Shown one piece after another: positions 8,304 through 15,497 of a DNA stretch of 44,990 nt. Source of the stretch: Alphaproteobacteria bacterium (GTDB taxonomy: Bacteria; Pseudomonadota; Alphaproteobacteria; Caulobacterales; Aquidulcibacteraceae). The stretch is from contig WGOB01000022.1 in the NCBI GenBank assembly GCA_016124255.1, positions 1-44,990 on the forward strand, read 5' to 3'. The position numbers and the translations under genes were made by a program. Under the pieces are notes generated by a model that searched no databases, had not been told where the DNA came from, and saw only the letters and a list, made by a program, of their open reading frames with translations. The stretch's first letter is position 1. The number at the start of each line of letters is the position of its first letter.

Positions 8304-8938
8304 ACATCTCCGCCGTAATCCTGGAGAACGCCTGGGTGCAGCTGGCGCCGATAGAAGAAGCGCATCGCGAGGGGCTGCGCGCGGCCGCACGCGATCCGTC
8401 GATCTGGGCGCATTGGCCCCGCGACGTCGTCGGCGACGGCTGGGACAAGACGTTCGATCGCCAGCTTGGCGAACACGCCGACGGCAGCTGGATGCTGTTC
8501 ACGGTGATGGATCGCTTTGGACCGCGGGCTCCCAGCCCGCAGCGAGCAGCGGACACCACGCCCACAGTCCAAGAGATCGTTGGCCAAACCTGTTATCTCG
8601 CCATCGCGCCCGAGCACGACCGCGTCGAGGTCGGCGGCACATGGTATGCGCCGACTGCGCAGGCGAGCCACGTCAACCCTGCCTGCAAGCTGCTCATGCT
8701 CGGCCATGGGTTCGCGTGCGGCGCCGAGCGCGTGGAATTGAAAACCGACGCGCTGAACATGCGCTCCCGCAACGCAATGGCGAAGATGGGCGCCACCTTC
8801 GAGGGCATTCACCGAAGCCACATGCGCCGTCGCGATGGGACGCGCCGCGACACCGCATGGTACAGCGTCATTCGCGCGGAATGGCCGGCCGTCAAAGAGG
8901 GTCTCGAAGCGCGGCTCGCGGGAGGGCGGAATGGATAA
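8300..8938 (+). CDS. GNAT N-acetyltransferase (RimJ/RimL type) with an internal repeat-derived segment
   Basis: 212-residue GNAT protein. The layout fits the RimJ/RimL-like class: N-terminal LAPIEEAHREGL, central GQTCYLAIAP, VGGTWYAPTAQASHVNP, LLMLGHGFACGAERVELKTD, then NMRSRNAMAKMGATFEGIHR, in which Asn-x-x-S/A lines the acetyl-CoA site. Between VMDR and GQTCYL lie roughly 20 additional residues (FGPRAPSPQRAADTTPTVQE) that include a translated palindromic DNA repeat (8519-8544). This is an in-frame insertion in a loop and the remainder looks intact. ATGA overlap with the preceding gene; the acceptor substrate is unknown. Confidence 0.85.
   Translation: MNISAVILENAWVQLAPIEEAHREGLRAAARDPSIWAHWPRDVVGDGWDKTFDRQLGEHADGSWMLFTVMDRFGPRAPSPQRAADTTPTVQEIVGQTCYLAIAPEHDRVEVGGTWYAPTAQASHVNPACKLLMLGHGFACGAERVELKTDALNMRSRNAMAKMGATFEGIHRSHMRRRDGTRRDTAWYSVIRAEWPAVKEGLEARLAGGRNG
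8519..8544 (+). repeat. Intragenic palindromic repeat, copy 1
   Basis: 26-base element that matches 39209-39234 at 24 of 26 positions in the same orientation. Its core is the palindrome GCGGGCT-CCC-AGCCCGC (8524-8540). It lies in frame within the GNAT gene. Confidence 0.75.
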
Positions 8939-9662
8939 GGCCGACATGCTCGCGCGCATCGCCGACGGCCGCACGGATCTGGTGTTCGATCTGCTCAAGC
9001 TGGCCGACTGGCGCGCAGCGCTGAACGAGGGGGCGGTGAAGGCTGCGCAATGGTTTGTCTATTATAACGACACGACCGCGCTGAAGGCGATCCTCAACGG
9101 CGGCGGCGATCTCTCCTCCATCTCCCTCGACGATGAACTCGGCAACGCCTGCTTTTTCGGCCATTGGAAGGTCGCCGACTTCCTGATCGCGCAAGGCGCC
9201 AACCCCCGCGCGGTCATCTCCGACGCCGGCGAGACGCCCCTGCACAACGCGCTCTCAAAAGCCGGCCGCCCGGCGCACAACTATGTCGTCCGCCTCCTGC
9301 TCGAACACGGCGCTGATCCGAACGCTGCAACCATCGCGAACGTCGAGACCGGCGCGTTCATGCGCGACGTGCGAACGAAAGGCGAGACGCCGCTCCATCG
9401 CGCTGCGGCCTTCGCCGATGCAGAGGCGATCGAATTGCTGCTGGCGCACGGCGCCGACAAGACGATCAAGGACGCCGCCGGCGACACGCCGCTCTCCTGG
9501 GCGAGCTGGCACTTGCGCCCGGGCCGCATCCTCCAACTCCTGACGCACGGCCCTCATCGCATCACCGATAAGCACGTCGCGGCCAACACCAGCGACCACG
9601 GCGCCGGCTGGGGCAATGGCATGGATCGCAACATCCTGGGCGCATACCTGCGCGAAAGTTGA
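8931..9662 (+). CDS. Ankyrin-repeat protein
   Basis: 243-residue soluble protein containing several ankyrin repeats. Typical units are GNACFFGHWKVADFLIAQGA, GETPLHNALSK followed by VVRLLLEHGADPN, GETPLHRAAAFADAEAIELL with LLAHGADK, and GDTPLSWASWH. There is no signal peptide. The start at 8931 overlaps the GNAT gene by eight bases and has GGAGGG upstream, so it is the last gene of the four-gene aminotransferase operon. Ankyrin proteins mediate protein binding; the partner is unknown. A cytoplasmic regulator of one of the operon enzymes is possible but unsupported. Confidence 0.85.
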   Translation: MDKADMLARIADGRTDLVFDLLKLADWRAALNEGAVKAAQWFVYYNDTTALKAILNGGGDLSSISLDDELGNACFFGHWKVADFLIAQGANPRAVISDAGETPLHNALSKAGRPAHNYVVRLLLEHGADPNAATIANVETGAFMRDVRTKGETPLHRAAAFADAEAIELLLAHGADKTIKDAAGDTPLSWASWHLRPGRILQLLTHGPHRITDKHVAANTSDHGAGWGNGMDRNILGAYLRES

Positions 9663-9791
9663 GCCGCTCGGGCGGCGCTGGCCTCTGCCGCCGAACAGGC
9701 CTATATCGGGCGTGACGCGAGACGCTGCGAACCTGCAGCGATTGGGGCGCTCCCCGCCGCGCCGTTTTCTCCAACCATTCGGAGGCGGCGC

Positions 9792-10541
9792 ATGATCGCG
9801 TGGCTCTTACTTCTCGTTGTTTTCATCACCTCGACCGTATCGGGCGTCTTCGGCATGGCCGGCGGGCTCATGCTCATGGGCGCGCTGGCGCTGGTTCTGC
9901 CGGTGTCGGCCGCGATGATCACCCATGGCGCGGTCCAGATCGTCGCCAACGGCAGCCGCGCTGTGCTGCACCGCCAGCACATCCAGTGGCGCATCATTTT
10001 GATGTACGCAGCCGGCTCCGGCGCCGTGACGACGCTCCTGGCCTTTGTGTCTTACGCCCCGTCGAAGGCGTGGGTGTACCTGTTGCTGGGCCTCGTCCCT
10101 GGTCTCGCCTGGCTGCCGAAAGATATGCTGCGCCTCGATGCGGCGCGCGCCGCCCACGGCGCCGCCTGCGGCTTCCTCGTCACCGGCCTCAACGTCGCGG
10201 CGGGCGTCGCGGGGCCGCTGCTCGACGTGTTCTTCGTCCGCACCGCGCTCACCCGCCACCAGATCGTCGCAACGAAAGCCGCGACGCAAGTATTCAGCCA
10301 CGCCGTGAAAGTGATCTTCTACGGCGCGCCGCTTCTGGCGTTGAGCGCCGCGACCCGATTGCCGCCATGGTGGTTTTTTGCGCTGGCGGCGCCGCTGACG
10401 ATCGCGGGCGCCGTCGTCGGCGGGCGCATCCTTGACCGGTTGTCGGACGTCAACTTCATCCGCTACACGCGCCTGATTGTGACAGCGCTTGGCGTGGTTT
10501 ACCTCATCCAGGCGGCGATGCTGTTTGCAGACGCCGGCTAA
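9792..10541 (+). CDS. TSUP family (TauE/SafE) membrane transporter
   Basis: 249-residue polytopic membrane protein with about eight hydrophobic segments. The N-terminal SGVFGMAGGLMLMGAL and the half-repeat around GLNVAAGVAGPLLDVFFV are the duplicated signature of the TauE/SafE (TSUP) family, which exports sulfite, sulfoacetate or other organic anions. The start is set by GGAGG at 9781-9785. A 129-base gap precedes it, holding only a small 6-bp hairpin (9723-9740). Its stop overlaps the convergent XRE gene by four bases. Substrate not readable. Confidence 0.85.
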   Translation: MIAWLLLLVVFITSTVSGVFGMAGGLMLMGALALVLPVSAAMITHGAVQIVANGSRAVLHRQHIQWRIILMYAAGSGAVTTLLAFVSYAPSKAWVYLLLGLVPGLAWLPKDMLRLDAARAAHGAACGFLVTGLNVAAGVAGPLLDVFFVRTALTRHQIVATKAATQVFSHAVKVIFYGAPLLALSAATRLPPWWFFALAAPLTIAGAVVGGRILDRLSDVNFIRYTRLIVTALGVVYLIQAAMLFADAG

Positions 10542-10777
10542 GAATCTACGTCCGCCGTCGCTGCGTCTTCCGGCCCCTCTTCGAAATCAAGCAGATCGCC
10601 CGGCTTGCACGAGAGCGCGACGCACAGCTTCGCGAGCGTGTCGAAGCGCACGCCCTTCACCTTGCCGGTGCGCAGAAGAGAAAGATTGGCCTCGGTAATG
10701 CCGATCTCGGAGGCGAGATCCTTCGCGCGCATCTTCCGCAGCGCCAGCATAACGTCGAGACGCACAATAACGGGCAT
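10538..10777 (-). CDS. XRE/Cro-type helix-turn-helix regulator (YozG-like)
   Basis: Short DNA-binding protein of 79 residues from the ATG at 10777. The HTH spans RAKDLASEIGITEANLSLLR with the following GKVKGVRFDTLAKLCVAL, then CKPGDLLDFEE, matching the small Cro-like regulators usually found beside DUF2975 membrane proteins. Family members typically begin at M--IVRLDVML, which supports 10777. A GTG at 10798 overlapping the upstream stop (GTGA) is an alternative start that would add seven residues. It is last in a three-gene unit and probably autoregulates it. Confidence 0.85.
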   Translation of the reverse strand: MPVIVRLDVMLALRKMRAKDLASEIGITEANLSLLRTGKVKGVRFDTLAKLCVALSCKPGDLLDFEEGPEDAATADVDS

Positions 10778-10794
10778 CCAGCGCGTTCCGCCCG

Positions 10795-11337
10795 TCACAC
10801 GATCTGATCGTTTTCCGCTTTGAGCGTGGCGGCCACTTCCACCACGTTGCGGACGACGCGACCGATCAACGAGAGCAGGAGCCCCAGCCCCGCAAGCACC
10901 AGATCGGGCGCTTCAAGGCGCCAGTCGAATCCGTGGAAGCCGTCGAGGATCCAGCTGCGCAGGGTCGGCGCCACGAGTGCGGAAAGGATCGCCGCCCACA
11001 AGAGGCAATCGCCGACGCGGCCCAGAAAGCTCGTCGTCGCCGCGCCCCAGACATGCCCCTTCGCCAGCCGGCCGAGATAGCCGTGCGTCTCCCAGAGCGC
11101 CCAGGCGAGCACGACCGCCGGCGCGGCGTCCACCAGGTTGGCCAGCGCTTCGCGCAGCATCCATCCGTCCCCGGAGGAAAACGCATCGCTCAAGGGACTG
11201 ACGATGTATTGCCCGATGATCAGCAGCGCCGCCGCCGCGAACAGGCCCTGGGCCAGCGGCTGCAGCCGGCTCGCCTCCGCCGCCGCCCGCACCACCGCCT
11301 CCTGCCACGCAGCGCGGTTGCCGGTGTCTTCGCCCAT
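10795..11337 (-). CDS. DUF2975 membrane protein, copy 2
   Basis: 180-residue membrane protein with four hydrophobic segments (about residues 32-50, 70-90, 110-130 and 143-165). The family-type C-terminus KAENDQIV is shared with the neighbouring paralogue (KVENDQII). The start at 11337 is preferred because GGAGGG (complement of 11345-11350) stands seven bases upstream; an in-frame ATG at 11358 touches the upstream stop as TGATG but has no SD. DUF2975 proteins are commonly paired with small XRE regulators, as here, but their biochemical role is unknown. Confidence 0.8.
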   Translation of the reverse strand: MGEDTGNRAAWQEAVVRAAAEASRLQPLAQGLFAAAALLIIGQYIVSPLSDAFSSGDGWMLREALANLVDAAPAVVLAWALWETHGYLGRLAKGHVWGAATTSFLGRVGDCLLWAAILSALVAPTLRSWILDGFHGFDWRLEAPDLVLAGLGLLLSLIGRVVRNVVEVAATLKAENDQIV

Positions 11338-11357
11338 CTTGGCGCCCTCCATCAGCA

Positions 11358-11870
11358 TCAGATGATCTGGTCGTTCTCAACCTTCACCGCGACGGCGATG
11401 TCGAGCACGCGGCCCGCGACCGCAATGAAGGCGAGAAACGCAAGCAGCGCGAGATCGACGAGTTCGAAGTCGATCGCGATCGGCGCCTCGCGGCGGACCC
11501 AGACGATCAGCGTCGGCACGAACGCGATCTGCGCCAGCAAGCCGAGCGTCGCATCTTCGCCGGCGCGGCGCACGGCATGCGCCGACGGCGTGGAAAAGAA
11601 CTGCCCCGCCTCGAACGCCGAGAGCGCGCGGCGCAAATGAAGGAGCGCCGAGAGATAGAAGGCGGCCGGAAGCAGCGTGATGAGATGCGGCCCGACCGCG
11701 CGCAGAACGTCGAGCAGCGAACCGATCTCGGAATTGGCGACCAGCCGGAAGGTCGAAACGCCGTAATTGATCGCCAAGGTCACGCCGATGAGCCAAAGCG
11801 CGAGCAGAGCCATCGTCTGGGCGCCGCCAGCGGCGGCGCGCGCGCGATCGGCGAGAACGGCGTTCGACAT
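11358..11870 (-). CDS. DUF2975 membrane protein, copy 1
   Basis: 170-residue membrane protein with four hydrophobic segments and the C-terminal KVENDQII, paralogous to the next gene. The ATG at 11870 has GGAG five bases before it; a GTG two codons earlier is also in frame. It heads the operon DUF2975-DUF2975-XRE, and an AT-rich stretch with inverted repeats lies directly upstream. The N-terminal region up to residue 15 is cytoplasmic-like and Ala/Arg-rich. A sensor role, with the membrane protein controlling the co-encoded HTH protein, is an inference from gene pairing only. Confidence 0.8.
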   Translation of the reverse strand: MSNAVLADRARAAAGGAQTMALLALWLIGVTLAINYGVSTFRLVANSEIGSLLDVLRAVGPHLITLLPAAFYLSALLHLRRALSAFEAGQFFSTPSAHAVRRAGEDATLGLLAQIAFVPTLIVWVRREAPIAIDFELVDLALLAFLAFIAVAGRVLDIAVAVKVENDQII

Positions 11871-11895
11871 CTGCACTCCGCAAAATTAAGTCACT

Positions 11896-11931
11896 CGATA
11901 TTCAATTATCGCAAGACAATAATTTCGTCAA
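11896..11931 (-). promoter_or_regulatory. Putative promoter/operator of the DUF2975-XRE operon
   Basis: AT-rich segment in a GC-rich region. On the minus strand TTGACG (11931-11926) is followed 15 bases on by GATAAT (11910-11905) or 17 bases on by TAATTG. The inverted repeat CGATA-TTCAAT-TATCG (11896-11911) covers the -10 region, a plausible autoregulatory site for the XRE protein. Spacing is not ideal, so the exact promoter is uncertain. Confidence 0.45.
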
Positions 11932-11948
11932 GCCGGCCGCGGCTGGGT

Positions 11949-11964
11949 TTAATCGTCTGTCAAC
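11949..11964 (+). promoter_or_regulatory. Possible CtrA-like site upstream of the TipF-like gene
   Basis: TTAA-TCGTCTG-TCAAC differs by one base from the Caulobacter CtrA consensus TTAA-N7-TTAAC. It lies 46-61 bases before the chosen start of the TipF-like gene. A GATTC (GANTC, CcrM-type methylation site) follows at 11994-11998. A single near match is weak evidence. Confidence 0.3.
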
Positions 11965-12009
11965 CCGCGAGGTCGTCGAATGCCGCATTGGCGGATTCGG
12001 GGCACGGTC

Positions 12010-13284
12010 ATGCCTGTCATCACCCACGCGCTTCTTTATGCGGGCTACGCGCTCGTCTCGCTCACCATCGGTTTGGCCTTGAGCCAGATCGGCGGCGGCT
12101 CGGGCGCAGCCTCGTTCCTCGGCGGCATCGCGTTTTTCAGCGCCTGCGCCATCACCCACGGCGGGATCGCAGCGGCGTCTGCGGCAGGATTGATCGGGCG
12201 CACCGAGAAGCGCATTCGCAGCGACATCGACAAGCTGCGCGCCGCCCAGCGCGAAATCATCACCGACATCGACGCCATCGCTGCGCGCATGGAGGACGTG
12301 GATCGCCGCATCGACGCGATCGGCGATACGCCGGCCGCAATCGCCGCCGCGCCCACCCCCGAGATCAAGATGATCGACCAGATCGTCGACAAGCTCTCAC
12401 GCACCATGGACCAGCGCTTCGAGGACATCCGCCGCATCTCCGGCCCGACAGAAACACGCGCACATGGGCCCATCGACATCGTCCGCGAAGCGCTGATCGA
12501 CAACCGCGTGGAGCTGCACCTCCAGCCGATCGTCTCGCTGCCGCAGCGGCGCACGAGTTTCTATGAGGGCTTCACGCGGCTGAAGGATCCAACCGGCCGC
12601 CTCATCCTGCCGCAGGAATTCATCCCCGCCGCCGAACGCGCCGGCCTGATGGCGATGATCGACAACATGCTGCTCTTCAGATGCGTGCAGATCGTGCGCA
12701 AGCTGCAGCAGAACGACCGCCGCATCGGCATTTTCTGCAATATCGCGCCCGCCGCGCTCGCCGACGAAGCCTTCTTCCCGCACTTCCTCGACTTCATGCG
12801 CGACCACACGGACCTGGCCGGCGCGGTGATCTTCGAGATCCCGCTCTCCGCGTTCGACGCCCGCACCGCGATCGAAGCCCGCGCCATGGCCAAGCTCGCC
12901 GATCTCGGCTTCCGCTTCTCCGTCGACAAGATCTCGCGCATCGACATTGATCTTCCCGATTTGGAACGCTCCGGCGTGCGCTACCTCAAGATTCCGGCGA
13001 GCATGATTCTGGAAGATGTGGTGCGCAAAGGCGCGCGTCCTCGCTCCAACATCACGCGTGAGATCGACGCCGCCGATGTCGCTGCGGTGTGCATGCGCTA
13101 CGGCGTCGATATCATCGCCGAGCGGATTGAGAGCGAAGACATCGTTCCGGAAATTCTTGAACTCGATATCCCCTACGGCCAAGGGCACCTGTTCGGCGCG
13201 CCGCGCGCGATCAAGGAGAGCCTGATGGAAGAGACCGCGCCGCCGGCCGACTTTCTCCGCTCCATCCGCAACAAAGTCGCCTGA
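12010..13284 (+). CDS. tipF: TipF-like degenerate EAL-domain membrane protein
   Basis: 424-residue protein with two N-terminal hydrophobic segments (about 4-25 and 36-62), a charged coiled-coil stretch (64-106) and a C-terminal EAL-type domain (155-410). Retained EAL residues are E186 (YEGFTR in place of the EAL motif), N244, E276, K327, E371 and Q391. The DDFG loop reads VDKIS (305-309), so the second metal-binding Asp is lost and hydrolysis of c-di-GMP is unlikely. Two membrane segments, a coiled coil and a decayed EAL domain match Caulobacter TipF, a polar c-di-GMP receptor for flagellar assembly. An ATG at 11980 is an alternative start. Confidence 0.75.
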   Translation: MPVITHALLYAGYALVSLTIGLALSQIGGGSGAASFLGGIAFFSACAITHGGIAAASAAGLIGRTEKRIRSDIDKLRAAQREIITDIDAIAARMEDVDRRIDAIGDTPAAIAAAPTPEIKMIDQIVDKLSRTMDQRFEDIRRISGPTETRAHGPIDIVREALIDNRVELHLQPIVSLPQRRTSFYEGFTRLKDPTGRLILPQEFIPAAERAGLMAMIDNMLLFRCVQIVRKLQQNDRRIGIFCNIAPAALADEAFFPHFLDFMRDHTDLAGAVIFEIPLSAFDARTAIEARAMAKLADLGFRFSVDKISRIDIDLPDLERSGVRYLKIPASMILEDVVRKGARPRSNITREIDAADVAAVCMRYGVDIIAERIESEDIVPEILELDIPYGQGHLFGAPRAIKESLMEETAPPADFLRSIRNKVA

Positions 13285-13331
13285 CGCGCATCCACGCGGC
13301 GCGCCTCCACGCACAAGATCGCTGAACGAAA

Positions 13332-13364
13332 TGCGCGCCCGCCCGGGGCATGGGCGGACGCGCA
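13332..13364 (+). terminator. GC-rich hairpin after the TipF-like gene
   Basis: TGCGCGCCCGCCC (13332-13344) pairs with GGGCGGACGCGCA (13352-13364) with one mismatch and a 7-base loop. No T-run follows, so termination would be non-canonical. The rest of the 13285-13499 gap is AT-richer near 13420-13465 and probably holds the promoter of the next gene. Confidence 0.5.
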
Positions 13365-13499
13365 CGGCTTCGAGGCTAACGATGAGACGGCCCCGGAGCA
13401 CTGGTTGGCGCCGCCGCATCGACATACAACTTATACGTGCATTCTTAACATTCTCTTTCCATAGTTGAGGCCGTTCGCGCATGCGCTGGAGGGTCTCTC

Positions 13500-14321
13500 A
13501 TGCGGTTTCATCATTTGATCGGCGGGTTGTGTCTGGCTCTTGCTGCAGCCGGACTGGGCACGCTCTTGGCGAGCCCCGTGCTGGCCGCGACCGGGCGCCT
13601 CCCAGAAGCGCAAAACGCACGCGAGATCGGGCAGGTGTTCCTGGCGCTCTTCGCCTTGCCGGCGATGATCACGATCCTGGCCATGATCCGCACCCGTCAG
13701 GTTCGAACCCTTGAAGGCTATGTCGACGCGTGCGCCACGCTGCTCGCGCCGCGATACCAACAACTCACGGCGCCGAAAGGCCCCTCCGTCATCGAAGGGC
13801 GCCGCTGGTCGGATGAGGTGTGGGAATTCCGCCGCAACATGCCCAAGCGCCTGCCGCTGATCAGCGACCGCGCAGCGCTCAAGATCGTGACGACGCGCAT
13901 CGCAGCGCGGGCGCCGGACACACCAGCGTCGCCTCGCGAGACCCTCGCGCGGCGGATCGCGGGCGCGCTCATGAGGATGGGATGGAGCGCGCAGATCATG
14001 CCGGGCCGGAACGGCGCTGATCCGTTCATCGCCGCGCAGCGCTACGGCATTCGCCTGTCGGCGCTTTGCGTCGCCGACGGCCCGGTGGAGGTCAGCGATG
14101 TGCAACGGGCGCTGCGCGCTAAAGCCCACATGCGCGCCGACCTCGCTGCTATCGTTTCATGCGGCGCCATAGTCGGCGACGCGCGCGCGCTCGCCGAGAC
14201 CCACGAGGTCGGGCTTCTCCAGCCCGGTCAGATCCGCGCGGTGCATCGCGCGGCGGGCAAAATCTGGCGCGGCCGGCGCCGTCAAGGCGCGGGCGCGGCG
14301 CCCGCACCCGCTGGCGGATAG
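13500..14321 (+). CDS. Membrane protein with degenerate Mrr/restriction-endonuclease-like domain
   Basis: 273-residue protein. Two hydrophobic segments (about 5-30 and 43-62) precede a soluble region. Residues about 155-250 resemble the Mrr-type nuclease fold: GWSAQIMPGRNGADPFIA, then a strand RLSALCVADGPVEVSDVQRA, then VSCGAIVGDARALAETHEVG and LLQPGQI. In active Mrr-like enzymes the middle strand carries a Q/E-x-K motif; here it reads ALCVAD, so the catalytic Lys appears absent. GGAGGG at 13488-13493, six bases before the ATG, fixes the start. The Mrr relation is my reading of the pattern and needs a profile search. Function unknown. Confidence 0.6.
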   Translation: MRFHHLIGGLCLALAAAGLGTLLASPVLAATGRLPEAQNAREIGQVFLALFALPAMITILAMIRTRQVRTLEGYVDACATLLAPRYQQLTAPKGPSVIEGRRWSDEVWEFRRNMPKRLPLISDRAALKIVTTRIAARAPDTPASPRETLARRIAGALMRMGWSAQIMPGRNGADPFIAAQRYGIRLSALCVADGPVEVSDVQRALRAKAHMRADLAAIVSCGAIVGDARALAETHEVGLLQPGQIRAVHRAAGKIWRGRRRQGAGAAPAPAGG

Positions 14322-14360
14322 GGCGCTTGCGTTCGCGGTGAAGCCCCCCAAAGTGAACGC

Positions 14361-14981
14361 ATGGCGTTCATCATCGGCATTGCGGGCGGATCGGGATCCG
14401 GCAAGACCACGATCGCCGCGCGCGCCGCGCGCCTGCTCGCAGCGCCCCTGATTGCGGAAGACGATTACTATCATTGCCGCACGACGTTCGTTGCGTTCGA
14501 TGAGGCGACGCATGATTTTGATGCTCCCGAATCGAAGGATCAGGCGCTGCTCGTCGCGCATCTCACCGCCGCCCGGCGCGGGGAAAGCTTTGCCAAGCCG
14601 CTCTACGATTTCACCCGCCACGCGCGCCGCGGCGACGTCGAGAGAATCGCGGCCGCGCCCTTTCTGTTGATCGAGGGCTTGCATGCTTTCGCATCGCCGG
14701 ACCTGCGCGCGGCGATCGATCTGGCCGTTTATGTGGACGCTGAGGAAACCGTGCGCCTGCAGCGACGGATCGAACGCGACGTCCGTGAGCGTGGACGCTC
14801 CGAAGCCTTCGTGCGCGCGCAATTCGCACGCACCGTGATCCCTGCCCACCGCGCCAGCGTCGCGCCGCAGCGCGAGACGGCCGACGTCGTGATCGACACC
14901 ACCGAAGAACACGACCTCATCCGCGCCGACGTGCACGCAGCGCACATCGCTGCGGAAGCGCGCCGCCGCTCAGGCGCCTGA
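14361..14981 (+). CDS. udk: Uridine kinase-type P-loop kinase
   Basis: 206-residue protein of the uridine kinase/phosphoribulokinase family. The Walker A motif GGSGSGKTT is at 9-17, followed by EDDYYH (33-38), DFDAPES, a conserved PLYDFTRHAR and the Walker-B-like LLIEGLHAF. Arg-rich RRIERDVRERGRS forms the lid. The expected reaction is ATP-dependent phosphorylation of uridine and cytidine in pyrimidine salvage. Length matches bacterial Udk. The gene ends by overlapping the convergent VOC gene by 12 bases. Confidence 0.85.
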   Translation: MAFIIGIAGGSGSGKTTIAARAARLLAAPLIAEDDYYHCRTTFVAFDEATHDFDAPESKDQALLVAHLTAARRGESFAKPLYDFTRHARRGDVERIAAAPFLLIEGLHAFASPDLRAAIDLAVYVDAEETVRLQRRIERDVRERGRSEAFVRAQFARTVIPAHRASVAPQRETADVVIDTTEEHDLIRADVHAAHIAAEARRRSGA

Positions 14982-15425
14982 ACCGACCGGGCGCGCCGCC
15001 CCATCCTCCGTCAGGAGGCCGCGGCCTGGAACGTGATTCACTTCAAGCCGCACGCCGTCGGGATCCTCGAACAGCACCGAATAATATCCGGGCGCAAATC
15101 CATCCTCGCGCGGGGGATGGACGATCGCCGCATCGATCGAGACCAGCATCGCATGCACCGCATCGACATCTGCCCGTGTGCGCGCGCGAAAGCAGATGTG
15201 ATGGAGCCCGACGCGCTTCTGCACGAACCGCTCCCCCGCGTATTCGTCCGCCGGCGGCTCGATGCCGAACCCGGTGCGCCCGCCGACGCAATAGTACGCG
15301 AACGCATTGTCCATCACTTCCTTCAGCCCGAGGAAGGGGAGGAGCTGGCGGTAGAATTCACGCGCACGCGGAAAATCGCCTGCGGTGATGAAGGTGTGGG
15401 CGACGCCGTTGATCTCGATGGCCAT
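14970..15425 (-). CDS. VOC/glyoxalase-fold protein
   Basis: 151-residue vicinal-oxygen-chelate protein with two beta-alpha-beta-beta-beta modules. Candidate metal ligands are H10 (GVAHTF), H75 or H76 (VGLHHICF) and the Glu in DPDGVRLEVNHVP. FEDPDGVRLEV is the usual C-terminal VOC signature. The start at 15425 has GGAGGAA upstream; the frame is open far beyond it. It is divergent from the HAD gene. Substrate unknown; dioxygenase, lyase and resistance functions all occur in this superfamily. Confidence 0.85.
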   Translation of the reverse strand: MAIEINGVAHTFITAGDFPRAREFYRQLLPFLGLKEVMDNAFAYYCVGGRTGFGIEPPADEYAGERFVQKRVGLHHICFRARTRADVDAVHAMLVSIDAAIVHPPREDGFAPGYYSVLFEDPDGVRLEVNHVPGRGLLTEDGAARPVGSGA

Positions 15426-15497
15426 GGCGGTTCCTCCGCCTCCGTCTATCGCCGATTGCCGCGGCGGCGCCGCAAGCCTTGCGCCCGCGCCCCGCGC

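Noticed and set aside
13365-13499. Possible small RNA in the gap before the Mrr-like gene
   Set aside because: No promoter-terminator pair could be seen; AT-rich sequence is better explained as the promoter of the downstream gene.
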